DNA from: Plazaster borealis | Taxonomy: Eukaryota; Echinodermata; Asteroidea; Forcipulatida; Labidiasteridae | NCBI GenBank assembly: GCA_021014325.1 | Contig: CM037460.1 | Span: 22,830,544-22,894,543 of the forward strand | Direction: 5' to 3' | Length of the DNA stretch: 64,000 bases | Shown here: positions 11,520 through 24,240 of the stretch, one piece after another | Position numbering within the stretch: the stretch's first letter is position 1 | How the letters are laid out: each line of letters opens with the position of its first letter | Translations under genes and position numbers: made by a program | The notes under the pieces: model-generated | Told to the model about the DNA's origin: nothing | Seen by the model: only the letters and a program-made list of their open reading frames with translations | Database searches by the model: none

Positions 11520-13045
11520 CAACCTATTGAACAAATTCACCCGACGTCACCACTTGCTAAAATCTTGGTTGAGCCATTTTGGGAGTCACATTCCTGACAT
11601 TCTACTGTGTAGTGCACATTTTAGCAGTTTACAGACACGCACAAGCAGTTATATAAAGGCGCACCATATCTTAACATGCATTTGGACACCCAAAATGGTA
11701 GACCATGAGCAGAGTGTGAGGTCGAGACCTGGTCTTGACACCTGTGTCCTCAAGCAAGGCACTTCACCATTATAGCTTCATCGTTTGGATGGATGTAAAG
11801 CCTTACAATCTGACAACCTGCTACATAAATGAGATTCCTGAGATTCTACTGTGTGTGCACATTTTAGCAGTTTACAGACACGCACAAGCAGTTATATAAA
11901 TGCGCACCATATCTTAAAGGTATCGTACACATTTGGTAATGACTCAAAACAAATATTAGCATAAAAACTTACTTGGTAACGAGCAACGGAGAGCTGTTGA
12001 TAGTATAAAACATTGTAGGAAACGACTCCCTCTGAAGTAACATAGTTTTTGAGAAAGAGGTAATTTCTCACTAAAATAATAAAAACTTCTTGCATGAAGT
12101 TTTTATTCCTATCTGAAAGCACACAAATTTGTACAACAAGGGTGTTTTTTCTTTCATCATTTTCTTGCAACTTCGATGACCAATTGAGCCCAAATTTTCA
12201 TAGGCTTGTTATTTTATGCATATGTTGGGATACACCAAGTGAGAACACTGGTCTTTGACAATTTCCAAACATGTTCAGTGCCTTTAACATGCATTTGGAC
12301 ACCAAACATGGTAGACCATGATGGGCTCACAGCACCTACGTATGTCATTAGTGCAAGATTCAACTTAATAAAGTCAACATGAAAAGCCAACAATTTATCT
12401 TCTCATAAAACTTTGAAAGGACAGCAACATATTCCAAGTTTCACTCACATGGTCCTTTTCACCCAAATTATCTTCCTTTGGATACCTGGGCCCAATTTCG
12501 TAGAGCTGCTTAAGCACAAAAAGTAGCTAAGCACACCAAAATTATGCTTACCAGGATAAGGTTACCAGCCAAAGTACCATGTCACATGTACAATCTGTGA
12601 CTGGTATCCTGCTTATACTTTGAAGGCCACTCTTGAGCAATAAACCCCGTTTACCAGGAGCTCCAAAATATGCAAAAGCAATTTTATGAAACCCTTTCAA
12701 ATTGCACTAATGACCTTATAGTCCTTAGCAGACGACATAAGCAAATATTCCTCAATGTTAACCTGTAAAATATGCAGATTGTTGTAATTTCGTTAGCGCT
12801 GATTTTATGCTTTATAGTCAGCAGAGTCATGACATTTGGCCCATTGGGAATCTATACTCAAGTTGGTTTCGAATTTAACCTGAAATTTTGTACAGTTTTT
12901 GTTGCCTTCTTCAAAATGAGGACTCAAACGTAGACATGCTGCCATTATGTAATTGATATTTTGGAGGACATTTTACAGATTATATGTAATATGTAAAAAG
13001 TTGTATATTTGTTTTAAATAAATTTGAAATAAATATTTAAGTTGA
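11520..13045 (+). other. Probable RNF212B 3' UTR with candidate poly(A) signals
   Basis: Follows the TAA at 11517-11519. It holds a SINE L fragment (about 11690-11810), a duplicated short block (CAGTTTACAGACACGCACAA at about 11625 and 11870), a family 1 MITE (11914-12287) and a family 5 fragment (12488-12660). AATAAA occurs at 13017-13022 and 13028-13033. The transcript end is inferred. Confidence 0.4.
11914..12287. mobile_element. TTAA-bounded MITE, family 1
   Basis: Starts TTAAAGGTATCGTACACA and ends GTTCAGTGCCTTTAA, with TTAA at 11914-11917 and 12284-12287. It carries the same interior hairpin as other copies. Probably within the RNF212B 3' UTR. Confidence 0.8.
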
Positions 13046-14295
13046 CTAGTTATTATCAGTGTTTTATTCAGAACTGTTCGTTTATTATCACTCACACATT
13101 TAACTACATGTATACATTATGTACATCCCTATATATATATATAAACATTTCAAGGTAATGACTCCAGCCACGTCAGATTTTTAAAAAAATCCAATATTGG
13201 GGGAAAACCACATTTTTCTGTATGCTTAAATTCCAGTTTTACAGGCACTCGGCGTCTTTAACAATCAATAACAAAACAACTTGACAAATAAAATGTTGAC
13301 TATACAAATATTGGCAGCTAAATGTTACAGCAAACAGGGTGGAGAAGTGCTTGAAGAGCTTAACCTTGTACAGGAAAAACAAGTAAAAGTTGGGTTTTAA
13401 GGGCAGTTGTTCTGGGCTCAATTTCATAAAGCTGTTTAGCAGAAAATTCTGCTCAGCAAATTTCTTTGCTAAGCAAGAAATGAGGGGTACCAGTCACAGC
13501 AATGGTAAATGTATGGTATTTTGGCTGGTAACCTATTTTTCTTAAGAAAGAGTTTTCTGTGCTTAGCAAGTTTTTGTGCATCCATGCTTTATGAAATTTG
13601 GCCCTGAGCTGCTTAAAGGGACACGTTGCCTTGGATTGGACACGGGTGGCCATTTTGTGGAGTGAAAAATTTGACTCCACAAAATGGCCGACCGTGTTTG
13701 TTCACGATGTAAAAGGAAAACCACGCAATTTCGAGACAAATTTGTGTGGATCATTGTATTCTACTTTAAAACATCTTTCTAACCATATGCATTTTATAAC
13801 AAACGGTTACAAATGCTTTTTATAGACCAACTCGCCCAATCCAAGGCAACGTGTCCCTTTAAGCACAAAAAGTAGCTGAGCACAACACAATTATGCTCAC
13901 CAGCCAAAATACCAGTTAATCCAGAGGTCGCAGGTTCAAATCACGCTCTAGTCAGTTTCCCTTGAGGTTTGTAAGTTTATATTTGAAATACAAAGTCGCT
14001 TCCCAGGTTGTATTGTAAATTTTGTTGTGATCCCTGGCTTATGCGGCAGATAGAGGTTGAATGGCTTCTCCCCAAACAAAGATATTGACAGAATAAGGAG
14101 ACCACCAACATTACAGTTAGTTACTCAGTTGGTAGAGGGCCAGCACATTAATCCAGAGGTCCAAGGTTCAAATCCCACTCAAGTAAATTTTTCTATGATC
14201 AATTCAAAATTAATTTTCGAAAAACAATATTCAAAGGAAATACTGGAAATCAATGCATTTAGAAACCCTACTACAAGAAATAACAATCTTGCCCA
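13046..14295 (-). other. Probable TBC1D31 3' UTR / convergent gene boundary
   Basis: On the minus strand this follows the TBC1D31 stop. TTTATT (AATAAA in the minus transcript) occurs at about 13064-13069 and 13080-13085. The stretch carries a family 5 MITE (13411-13910) interrupted by a family 4 MITE (13613-13862), then a SINE A (13918-14210). The transcript end is inferred. Confidence 0.35.
13613..13862. mobile_element. TTAA-bounded MITE, family 4, nested in a family 5 element
   Basis: Reads TTAA then AGGGACACGTTGCCTTGG, and ends CCAAGGCAACGTGTCCCT then TTAA. These inverted ends match over at least 18 bp. The flanks are GAGCTGC and GCACAAAAAGTAGC, so removing one TTAA plus the insert restores GCTGCTTAAGCACAAAAAG, the sequence seen uninterrupted at 940 and 12505. 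Other copies: 56420-56681 and, truncated, from 59448. Confidence 0.9.
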
Positions 14296-17200
14296 TTACT
14301 CTTGATCGCTCTCATCATCCACATCAAAACTCGGAGGAGGGTGCTGCTGTCTTGTTTCCATGGCGATCTTCTTCCGCAGCTCCTGGACCTTCCTCATCAG
14401 ATTCTTCTCCCTTTGCTCAAAGGTGTCTCGGCCTCGATCCAAAAAAACTTGGAAAGTAACAATCAAGAAAGAAATGGCTTCGTGAGTTGATGCACAAGAA
14501 CAGTTTCTACATGGCATGAACCTATGTGTGGAAAAGACTCCTCACATAAAGTAATGGCCAAATTTCCTTGCCCATTCATTTGTTCATTCACTTCCATGAT
14601 GACTTGTTGAGTTGTGCCCATCTGTCTCTATCAAGCATAGTGTTGGAGAGAGATGGATCCCCTTAGACCAGTGACAGCCTCGATGGATGATTTATAATAC
14701 TAGTAATTATATATCCTTATATAGAGCACGTACATGTATCTACCAGTAAGGTACTCGAGGCGCTTGAATAGACAGAAACATTCTAAGACAGGTTTTTGAA
14801 ATTTGTGAAACTATGAGACCATATTTATGTAGCACCGTATAAGGGTTTACAAGGTGCTGCGGCGCATTCAGCGGCCACTGCCAGACACACCGGGGCAATC
14901 CCCTTCTCTTAGCGATAAGTGTAACTGGGTTCTTCAACGTGCATTACACAAAACACAGGACCTATGGCTTTACGTCCCATCTGAAGGATGAAGCAATAAT
15001 GGTTAAGTGTCTTGCTTAAGGACACAAGTGGCATGACCGTGACTCAAATCCATTCTGCTGATCCGAAACACCAGAGCTTGAGTCCGGCGCTCTTAACCGC
15101 TCAGCCATGCCAATGTCATGTTGGGACGACCTCTACAACGAGGGGCATCAGGCTTCGAGTGAAGGACGATAAATTAATTGTACTCTTTGCATTTTACACT
15201 ACCGTAATCACTTTTAGTATAGGGGGGCCTGGATACTTACTTGGCACCTCATCGTCTTCTGAACTGCTGAGATCATTCAAGGCTTTACCTCTCAACCCTG
15301 CTGAGTTATTGTTCAGGTTGGCCGTCCCACCAACTGGTGACTCTGTTGAAGTAGCATACAGTAAGACATAAACTTAGGTTACATGAACGCAACTTGTATA
15401 AAAAGACAATGACAAGATAAATAAATAATTTGGGGTTGGACAAAGAAAATTGCACTAGAGTGGAACTTGAACCTGCAACCTCCGGATTAAAGGCCGGTGC
15501 TCTCCCAACTGAGCTAGTTAGCCCTAATTTCGGCAGTCTCCCTATTTTGTCCATATCTTTGTTCGGGGTGCCAGTCAGAAGCCATTCAACCTGTAACTGC
15601 CGTGTAGCCAGGGATCAAACCCAAGTTTACAATACAACCTGGGAAGCCTTTTCTTTGTTCAACCCAATTTTTTTAAAAATTTACCCAGTCAGTTTCCCTT
15701 GTAGTTTATTACATGATATATAAATAAATACAACAATTTAAAGGCATTGTACACGTTTGGTAATGACTCTGATAATTAATGGCAATAAAAACTTACTTGG
15801 TAAGAAGTACAACAGCTTTTCACTTCGAAGTACTGTGGTTATGGAAAAATATATCACTTTTGATCCCCCAGAATGTTTGAATCTGAGAAGCGTTATGCGT
15901 AACGCTTCTCAGAGTGTGTATTCCAATGCAGATTATTCTTCCTGCGTGGACATAACCGCTCCAGATTTTCATAAATATCCCAAAAACGCTACCACCTTTT
16001 GAAATGAAATATTCACAGGTTAGTTTTATGGTGTATATCTACAATTATATAGGTTTGAAACAAACAATAGGCTCCAATTACCAACCAGGTACGATGCCTT
16101 TAAGGGCCGTATAGCCTTCAGTAACACTGTATACAACAGTGTCTACAAAAGTTTTTCCTTGTGGGGGTCTAAGAAGTAATTTAAACTTACAAAGCTTTAA
16201 AAAAACCTGTAATCTGTAAAACAAAAACCTGTTTTCCCCAGGGCGCCCAGGGAGAACAGTTCTTTGATAACTGATGGGGCTACCCTCGTTAAATAAGATG
16301 AAATAAATAAATAAATAAATAACTTTAATTACCGTTGGGCTTGGAGAGCTCCCTCTGCCTGTAGAAGTCTTTACTTTTCTCAGTGGCCTCCCCCAACTGC
16401 AACAAAACACAAATCAATGAAAACTAAATTCAATTACATCTTTTGAACACAATTTTGTTTCTAAAGTCATGACCAGTTTTGTACAAACCACCAGTCGTGA
16501 ATCTAATATGTATAGCAATCTTATTAGAACTTATCAAATTATCAAATTAATAAGCAACTGAAAGTTCAGGAAATAAAATAATTAGAAATCCCCCCCTCAA
16601 AAAAGTGTTTCAAATTAATAAGCAACTGAAAGTTCAGGAAATAAAATAATTAGAAATCCCCCCCTCAAAAAAGTGTTTAGTCAATTAATTAAATTGACTT
16701 TATTACACATCGAGGCACATATAGTTGGAGTGAAACAATAAATCAATTATTAATGGTATGTTACGATGAAAATGTGTTATACACTAGAAAAGTGACTGAT
16801 AAAGCCCACTCTTTTGGAGAAGTCAACAAACATGAAACTGCAGTTAACACAAAAACAAAGCAAAAATAAATAACAAGTAAATAAATAAATAAATATAAAT
16901 AAATAATTAAAACAAAAATAAAAATAAAATAAATAAATAAATAAAAATAAATAATCAAATAATTAATTAATTAAATAAATAAATAACTACAAATAAATAA
17001 TTAAATAATTTAATGAATAAGTAAAAAAAATTAAAATAATAATAATAATAATAAAATATGTACCTTCCTGCCTGCAATTCTTTTCATCACCGACTGAACG
17101 TCTTGCTCCAATTTCACATTCTCCTCATGGAGTCTTGAAAGCTGGAGGAACAAGACCCAAAAATAAGACAGATTAATGAGGGAATAATCCTCCCCTACAG

Positions 17201-20200
17201 GAAACAGAAGCATATGGGCACTCCTTTGGACTATTCGGAAATGTTATAAGAAAGTAAGCTTGCAGCCACTGGCCGAACTGACACACTGTATAAATACAAA
17301 AACATTACTCATGAAATAAAACTAATAATTTATAACAGTTGGAAAAAGTCAAATTAATGCTTACAAAACAAAAGTAAAACCTAGAGAGATTTAACAAAAG
17401 GGCCACAGTACGCCGCCCCCCCCCCCTCCCAACCCCCAAACATCTTTATGGATCCAGTTGTGGGGTCTACTGTTCTGTTGTTGTCAGAACCCCACAATAT
17501 CAATTAAGTATGTACTTCATAACCAATATAAAAAGGAAAATTAGCCTTACAAAGTATAGCACAAAAGAAAACACACTGTACAAATTCAGATAACAATTTC
17601 AAAAGCAAAACTTAAATAATTTCAAACTAAAAAAAACACAGAGTAAAATATTAAATTAGGGACAAAGTATTGAGTTTGGAAAACATCACATTCATCTTAA
17701 AACGAACTTATCATCAAGTTCATACCAGTACCAATCCTTTTGAGAAACATTTTGGTCAAAAAACGGTTAAAATTGAAGAAAAAGCCATTGAAGACCCCAA
17801 CGAATGATTGTTTCTTAAATTGATTGCCACAATCAAAGTAAACCTAGGCCCAATTTCATAGACCTGTTTAAGCCGAAAATTTTGCTTAACAATTCTCTGC
17901 TAAGCAAAAAGTAAGCAGGAAAACAGTCACAGATGGAACGTGTGATATGGTGCTTTGGCTGGTAACCTTATGCTGGTAAGCACTCCTATTTGCCCTTTGC
18001 ACGGTCAGCCATTTGTAGAGCCTCGAATTGGGGACAGCAGTGAATAGAAGCATTATATAACTCTGTATTGTCACGGTAATGTAATGACACTTTCATCCAA
18101 ACAGATGCATAAATACAATACAAATGAAGCATGAAGTTGAGGCTCTACACGCACATGGCGGATCCGTGTGAAGAGCAAATACTATACCTCAGAATTCCTG
18201 AGTTGTTGCTCCAGGTTGTCCATTCTCCGTTGGTAGTCACCTTCTCTCCGTACGTCCAATCCTCCACTCAGCTGCTCTGCCTTGGCAATATCATTCTGGA
18301 TTTGCTGAGCATCGGAAAAAAGATTAAAACAAAAAGAATAAGCAAAACTCCAATGAGTGGTTAAACAAATAAATGACAATGCAACTTTTGCATTGATGTC
18401 TTAATGCCGTAATCTTTTAGTTAGAGGGTGATGAAGATTAAACAATGGAGAACACAGTAAGGAAGTGTATTTATTTATTTATTTTGGTTTAAAAACACAT
18501 AGTATGGTCGGTAGCATCACAGGGCAATACTAATACATGACAAGATTGGGAAATACAAAATAAATATTTACAAAACAAGCAAAAATTTGGACCAGCCAGA
18601 TATCAGAAATTAACATAATATTACTGATATAAAAATACAAACAAGCAAAAATATAGGTAATCCTACAGAAAGAGAAATACAAGAACAAATAACAGACATT
18701 TAAACAAAACTAGAAAACCCTGGACAAAGCTGGAATAGTAGATTTTCTATGTCCATTCTGCGGTGTACATGTAAAAATATTGGTAATCACGAAGAAGAAG
18801 AAATACAAGATACACCAGCACATAAAACTGGTTAAGATAATAACAAACAATTACACAGTCCTGGACAAAGCTGGAATTTATTTAAATTAAAGATTAAAGA
18901 AATACAAGATACATAAAACTGGTTAAAGAACAGACGAAAAAAGAAAAAAAAATCCGGACAAAGCTGGAAAAGTAGAATTTCTATAGCTGTCCATTCTGTG
19001 GTGTACATGCAGCACACAGGATGAGCCAATGAGCAAACTAGACTGAATAACATCTGACGTCACACTTCAAGGCTCACGAATAACGCCAGGTACAGGCCTT
19101 AAGCAACTGGCAGGATCCTGCCAGTTGCTTCGCATCCATTCACACGGCAGAGATTCGTAGTCACACACACGTGTACACAGATTACATTGTGTATAAACAA
19201 CATTACATACAAACATTATGTACGCATGCAGCAGCAGCATACGATCGAAAAGTTCCTGCTGATGGTGTAGCTGACAAACACGTCAATTCAGAGCAGACCA
19301 ATCATAACACAGATATGGAAAGCTTACATCACTGCCCGTGTATCCAATGAAATCATTGTATCCAATGAAATCATTGGATCTGTAAAACCAGTGCCTGTCT
19401 TTATCCTTGCGGATAAAGACAGGGGACGTCATATGCATAAAGTATATTTCCAACCATTTATGATACCTTTTATGATAAGCAGTTAGATAATTCCTTTGAG
19501 AAAGTATTTTATTTAAGGTGTCCGAGTGACACTAGTGAAATCATTTTGCCTGAAGTGTTTTCAAGAAGTTAAAATTCATTCAAGAAAATGAAAGTGTTTC
19601 TCATAGTTGGCCTTTAGAGAGAAAGGCAACCTTATGGATCAGCTTTATAGGATCCTTCCATTGTTACTCTATTATTCCCTTTTCTGAAGAATTCCCCTGT
19701 GGGGCCCAAGTTGAAGAAAAAAACCCTTGTGCGGTAGCTTAACCCCTTAGAGACCATAGCGGCCGCAAGCGGCTTGTACCGAAATGCCCATAGCCGCTGC
19801 AAATGGCCACAAGATTTGACCTACATGTGCACAAACAAGAGCAACAGCAACAAGTCAAAGAAAAGTTTGTTTTGCTGAATTGACATTTTCCAATATTTCC
19901 TTACAATTCTAAAATAAGCCCATATATTTTTGGTTCTTAGAATTTTCCTGGAATTTTTTTTGAAAATAATGACGTAAAAAAAATCAACAAGATTAGCAAT
20001 GTCTGGGCATATAGTGATGATTATACAGAAATGAATGGTCTCTATAGGGTTAATTCTACTGTGTAGAAGACATCCCAAGGGTCTGTGCCGAAGAACATCT
20101 TGCCTTACCTGGCGTGTGGCGTGTCGTGGAAGAGCGAATAAGAACACCGAACTCAAGCTCTGGTGTTTCTGATCAGCAGAGTGTGGGTTCGAATCCCAGT

Positions 20201-23200
20201 CGTGACACTTGTGTCCTTAAGCACGACACTTAACCACATGCGTCGTCCTTCGGATGGGACGTTAAGCCGTAGGTCCCGTGTGTTGTGTAATGCACGTAAA
20301 AGAACCCAGTGCACTTATCGTAAAGAGAAGGGGTTCGCCCCGGTGTTCCTGGTTTGATTGGCTGCATATTGCACCACAGCACCTTGTAAACCATTACATG
20401 GTGCTATGCAAAGGAATAGGTCTTATACTTCCAACACGTAACTCCACGTACCTTGTAGGAAAAAATACTGAGCGCTTTGAGACACCCATCAGGAGTATAA
20501 AGCGCTATATAAGAACTGCGTATTATTGTTATTATTACCTTCCTGGTTGAATGTTGTTGGTCTTGGTGATTCTCCCAGGCTCTACCCTTGACTCTCTCCT
20601 CCAGCTCGGCTTGACGTCTGTGAGCGTCTTCATCAGCTCTCTGCTGGTATGTCGTATACGCAGAACTCTTTGCCAGATCCTACAATGAATAAGACAATGA
20701 TTTGATCATATTGGACTAAGACTCCAGAATTTGGAATGCGCTACCTGAAAACCTTTGACAAATACATTTTATTCTATTATTCTATGACATCACTCTCTTC
20801 CAGCAGCAACTAAAAACAAACTCATTTAAGCTTGCATTCCCAGCCACTTGAAAATTTATTTTTTCCTTTTATGACTGGCACCTTTGAAAAATCATTTTTA
20901 CCGGAGAGTATGACTTACAATGCAAAATTATTTAAAATTTACCTAGTCAGTTTCACTTGTGGTTTATAACTTGATACTTGAAATACAAAAGTCACATCCC
21001 CTTAAGGTGATCCCCTGGCTGCCGCTTCCCAGGTTGTATCGTAAACTTAATCCAGAGTTCGTTGGTTCAAATCCCGCTCTGGTAAATTTGTCTGTGTTCA
21101 ACCCCAAATTATTTATTTAAACAAAAATGGCTGTAAAGTACGGTTATGTTTTAAATTTAGTTTCCACTTACTAACAGAGCGTCTCAAAAGTCGAGCACAT
21201 TCTAGACACAAAGGCATATGCATATGCCTTGCATTCCAGTTGACCCCAAAAATATTCTGGTGGTCTACGACATTGTGCCAAACTATAGAAACATTCCCAA
21301 ATAACAGAATATGCGCATTGGCATTTTGAACAATCCACTGAACCGTTTTGGCAGTCCAACAAACGTTTCTATGCACACCTGCTTGGTTTTAAATGCCCTA
21401 CTGTGCAATCTGGAGCATTCTATATGGTTTTCTCTTGATGTTTTTTGTGAAATATATATAAATATTTTTTTTAAGATTACGCTTAGTGCCAAGTATGTAG
21501 CGCACCAAGCTAAATCAATCACACAAAAACGTCTACATGTATGCCCACAAAGTTACCCACTTTGTCCCTGGGTGAAGAGAAGCAATTATAGTTAAGTGTC
21601 TTGCTCAAGGACATAGGTGTCACGATTGCAATCAGAACTTGAGTCCAGTGCACTACATCACACAGCAATGGCCCGATACGCTAGCTTGTGCATGGGGAGA
21701 ACCCTGCAATGGAACTGACCTGTTCTAGGCGTTGTTTCTGAGCCTGAAGTTCCATTCTTCTTATTTCTACATCATCTACAGCTGCTTTGGTTTCCTGCTC
21801 CCTTAGGAGACTCTGCAATTAAAAACAACAAACAACAACAAAAATCAGCCACATTTTACTTCTCTTAAAGGTAGGGTCATAGATTGGGTTTTTTCAACGT
21901 ATTATGCTGATTTATAGGCAACATTATAAAGAAAGATACAATAAAAGTCACATAAGAAAGGTTCAGCTGAATACAGTGTCTACTTGTTGAGAACACAGAA
22001 AAAATATGTCACAATATGCTCACATGAACATCAAATTCATCCATGTTTTAGCAAGGTGAAAAACGGGTACAGAGCTGCCAACATTTGCATCTTGCAATCA
22101 GGGAGATTTTGTACAACAATCAGGGAGATATTTAGAATTATATTCAACATAATAAGGAAAAGGAAAAAGTTTGGTTTTCTTTCAGGGTACTTTCTGCAGA
22201 ATCAGGGAGAGTTGGCAGCTCTGCGGGTACCAATCGGATCTCTGGCCGAAGCATTTGCGAATGATCACCAACCCTCCAAAATCTGATTCATGCATGAATC
22301 TTTTCTCAGATTCAAATGTTTTTGAATCAGAAAAGTGAGTGGGGGCCCTAGCCTTGAACTCTAGGGGGGGGGGGTGGAGGTAAAGACCAGAATGAAAGAA
22401 GATGTTTCACACTCTCCACGAACCTTTCTAGAGATCTCGTCATCCAGCCTTCCCAGGTCGGCCTCTTTCTGCATCTGCTGATGATGCATGAATTTCCTCT
22501 TGGTTCCGTCTAGGAGTTGAAGCTCCCGAATCCTCAGCTCTCGCTTCATGGCTTGTAACCTAGACGATCAGGGGTTAAATTGAGAAGCTCAAGAATTGAA
22601 GAATCCTCCAACTGTTCGACCATTCAATATTATCCACTCTGGTTTTGAATGATTGTCAACCTACAATATGTTAAATGTACCTACACAGTACATAAGCAAT
22701 TAGTCCGGTGCAAAGTTGTGCCACCATACAAAACCCATTAGCCTTTTTGAGATATGGTGGCTACTATAGGAGTGCACTGTTTGGTTTGGGTGTAAACAGA
22801 CAGATTTACACAAACCTAATACATGTAGTGTCATAGTATTGTGTCCACCATATCTCAAAATGGCTTTTGCAGCTGAATGGTTTTGAATGTTAAGGCAATA
22901 AAAGAGTGGCGACCAGGGCCCAATTTCAATATTGCTTAACAAGTTTCTGCTGAGCAAACATTAGCAGGATACCAGTCACAGATTGTACATGCGAAATAGC
23001 ATTTTGGCTGGTGACCATATTCTGGCAAGCATAATTTTATTGTGCTTAGCTATTTTTTGTGCTTAAGCAGCTCTATGAAATTGGGGCCTGGTCTTAAATG
23101 GCCGTTTAAACCAGAAAGGTAGTGGCCATGCGATAAAGGCCTGAGCCGAAGGCGAGGTCCTTTATCACACGGCCACAACCCTGCAAGGTTTTTAACGGCC

Positions 23201-24240
23201 GCTTAAGCCTGAGTCACCACTCTTTTATTCTCATTCATCAATACCTTTCCGTTAAAAACATCCAAAAACCTTTAAAAGTTGAGAACAAATCTGACAGTTA
23301 AGCCTCAGCTCACCTTGACTCTGTGTTGAATTTCTATCCATGTTGAGCACTTATATTAGCTCCTCGCGCATTGTCTTGAACTTGCGTGCCTTAAAGTTTC
23401 AAACTATTGCACGCAAGTTTCAAACTTGCGAGAGCCAAATATGCGACCTACTGAAATTGGGCTGTGAAATTTGCACGCTCTGCACAATCATCGGATAGCG
23501 CCCACTTCTGACTTAATCTCCTTAGGCCATGTTTAAACACTCCTCACCGTGTTTATATCGCACGTTTAAACATGGCAACCTGATCTCCTCTTGACCAATC
23601 AGAATGAATGAACTGGTATTTATGAATGGTGGGTCGTATTTTGTGCGTCAATGTAGTTACACAATGATCAGATAAAACAATGCAGGCTCAACATGTAGGT
23701 TTTAAGGCTCTTCATGTTGGAGATATACATTAATAGGACTTTAGTCAGATGGGAAACACTATGTAAACAGCCGATTGGAAAAAACATGTTTATTTACTTA
23801 TACTCATTTCGTCCATCAATTTGTTTATGAATAAAAATGAATCCGACAGCCTCATCCTCTTTTATTTTGGTTTACATAGATTAACTCTTTCGCCTCCATC
23901 TTCTGTGCTTATTATTTCACTTATCGATGTATTATTCTGTATATATGTTATATTTTGAGAAGAGTAGTATGAAATAAATAATGACTTGAATTGAATTGAA
24001 AAATATAAATCCTACACCAAACCAACACCCTCACCTGATACGTTGGTCAACGAGTCGCTGCTCCTCATCAGCTAGGAGAGACCTTCGCTGCTCTTCAGCG
24101 TCCTTCAGCAGCTTCTGCTGACGGTACCACGCCGTCTCCTCACTGTGTCTCTTATTGAGCTCTCGTTGCAGCTCTGCCGCTGCTTGGCGCTGGTGGAGGT
24201 ACTCTAGCTCATCCTGTCTGATGCGCTCACGCTCTTGAGC
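14296..24240 (-). CDS. TBC1D31: TBC1D31 coding exons 15-23: C-terminal coiled coil
   Basis: Long charged helices: AQERERIRQDELEYLHQRQA, AWYRQQKLLKDAEEQRRSLL, MKRELRIRELQLLDGTKRK, ADLGRLDDEISRK, MDNLEQQLRNSE, LSRLHEENVKLEQDVQSVMK, then an acidic Ser-rich linker (NDLSSSEDDEVP) and a short terminal helix (MRKVQELRKKIAMETRQQ) ending DVDDESDQE. The human protein has the same layout. Expected role: oligomerisation and satellite binding. Exon 18's donor abuts a SINE tail. Confidence 0.9.
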
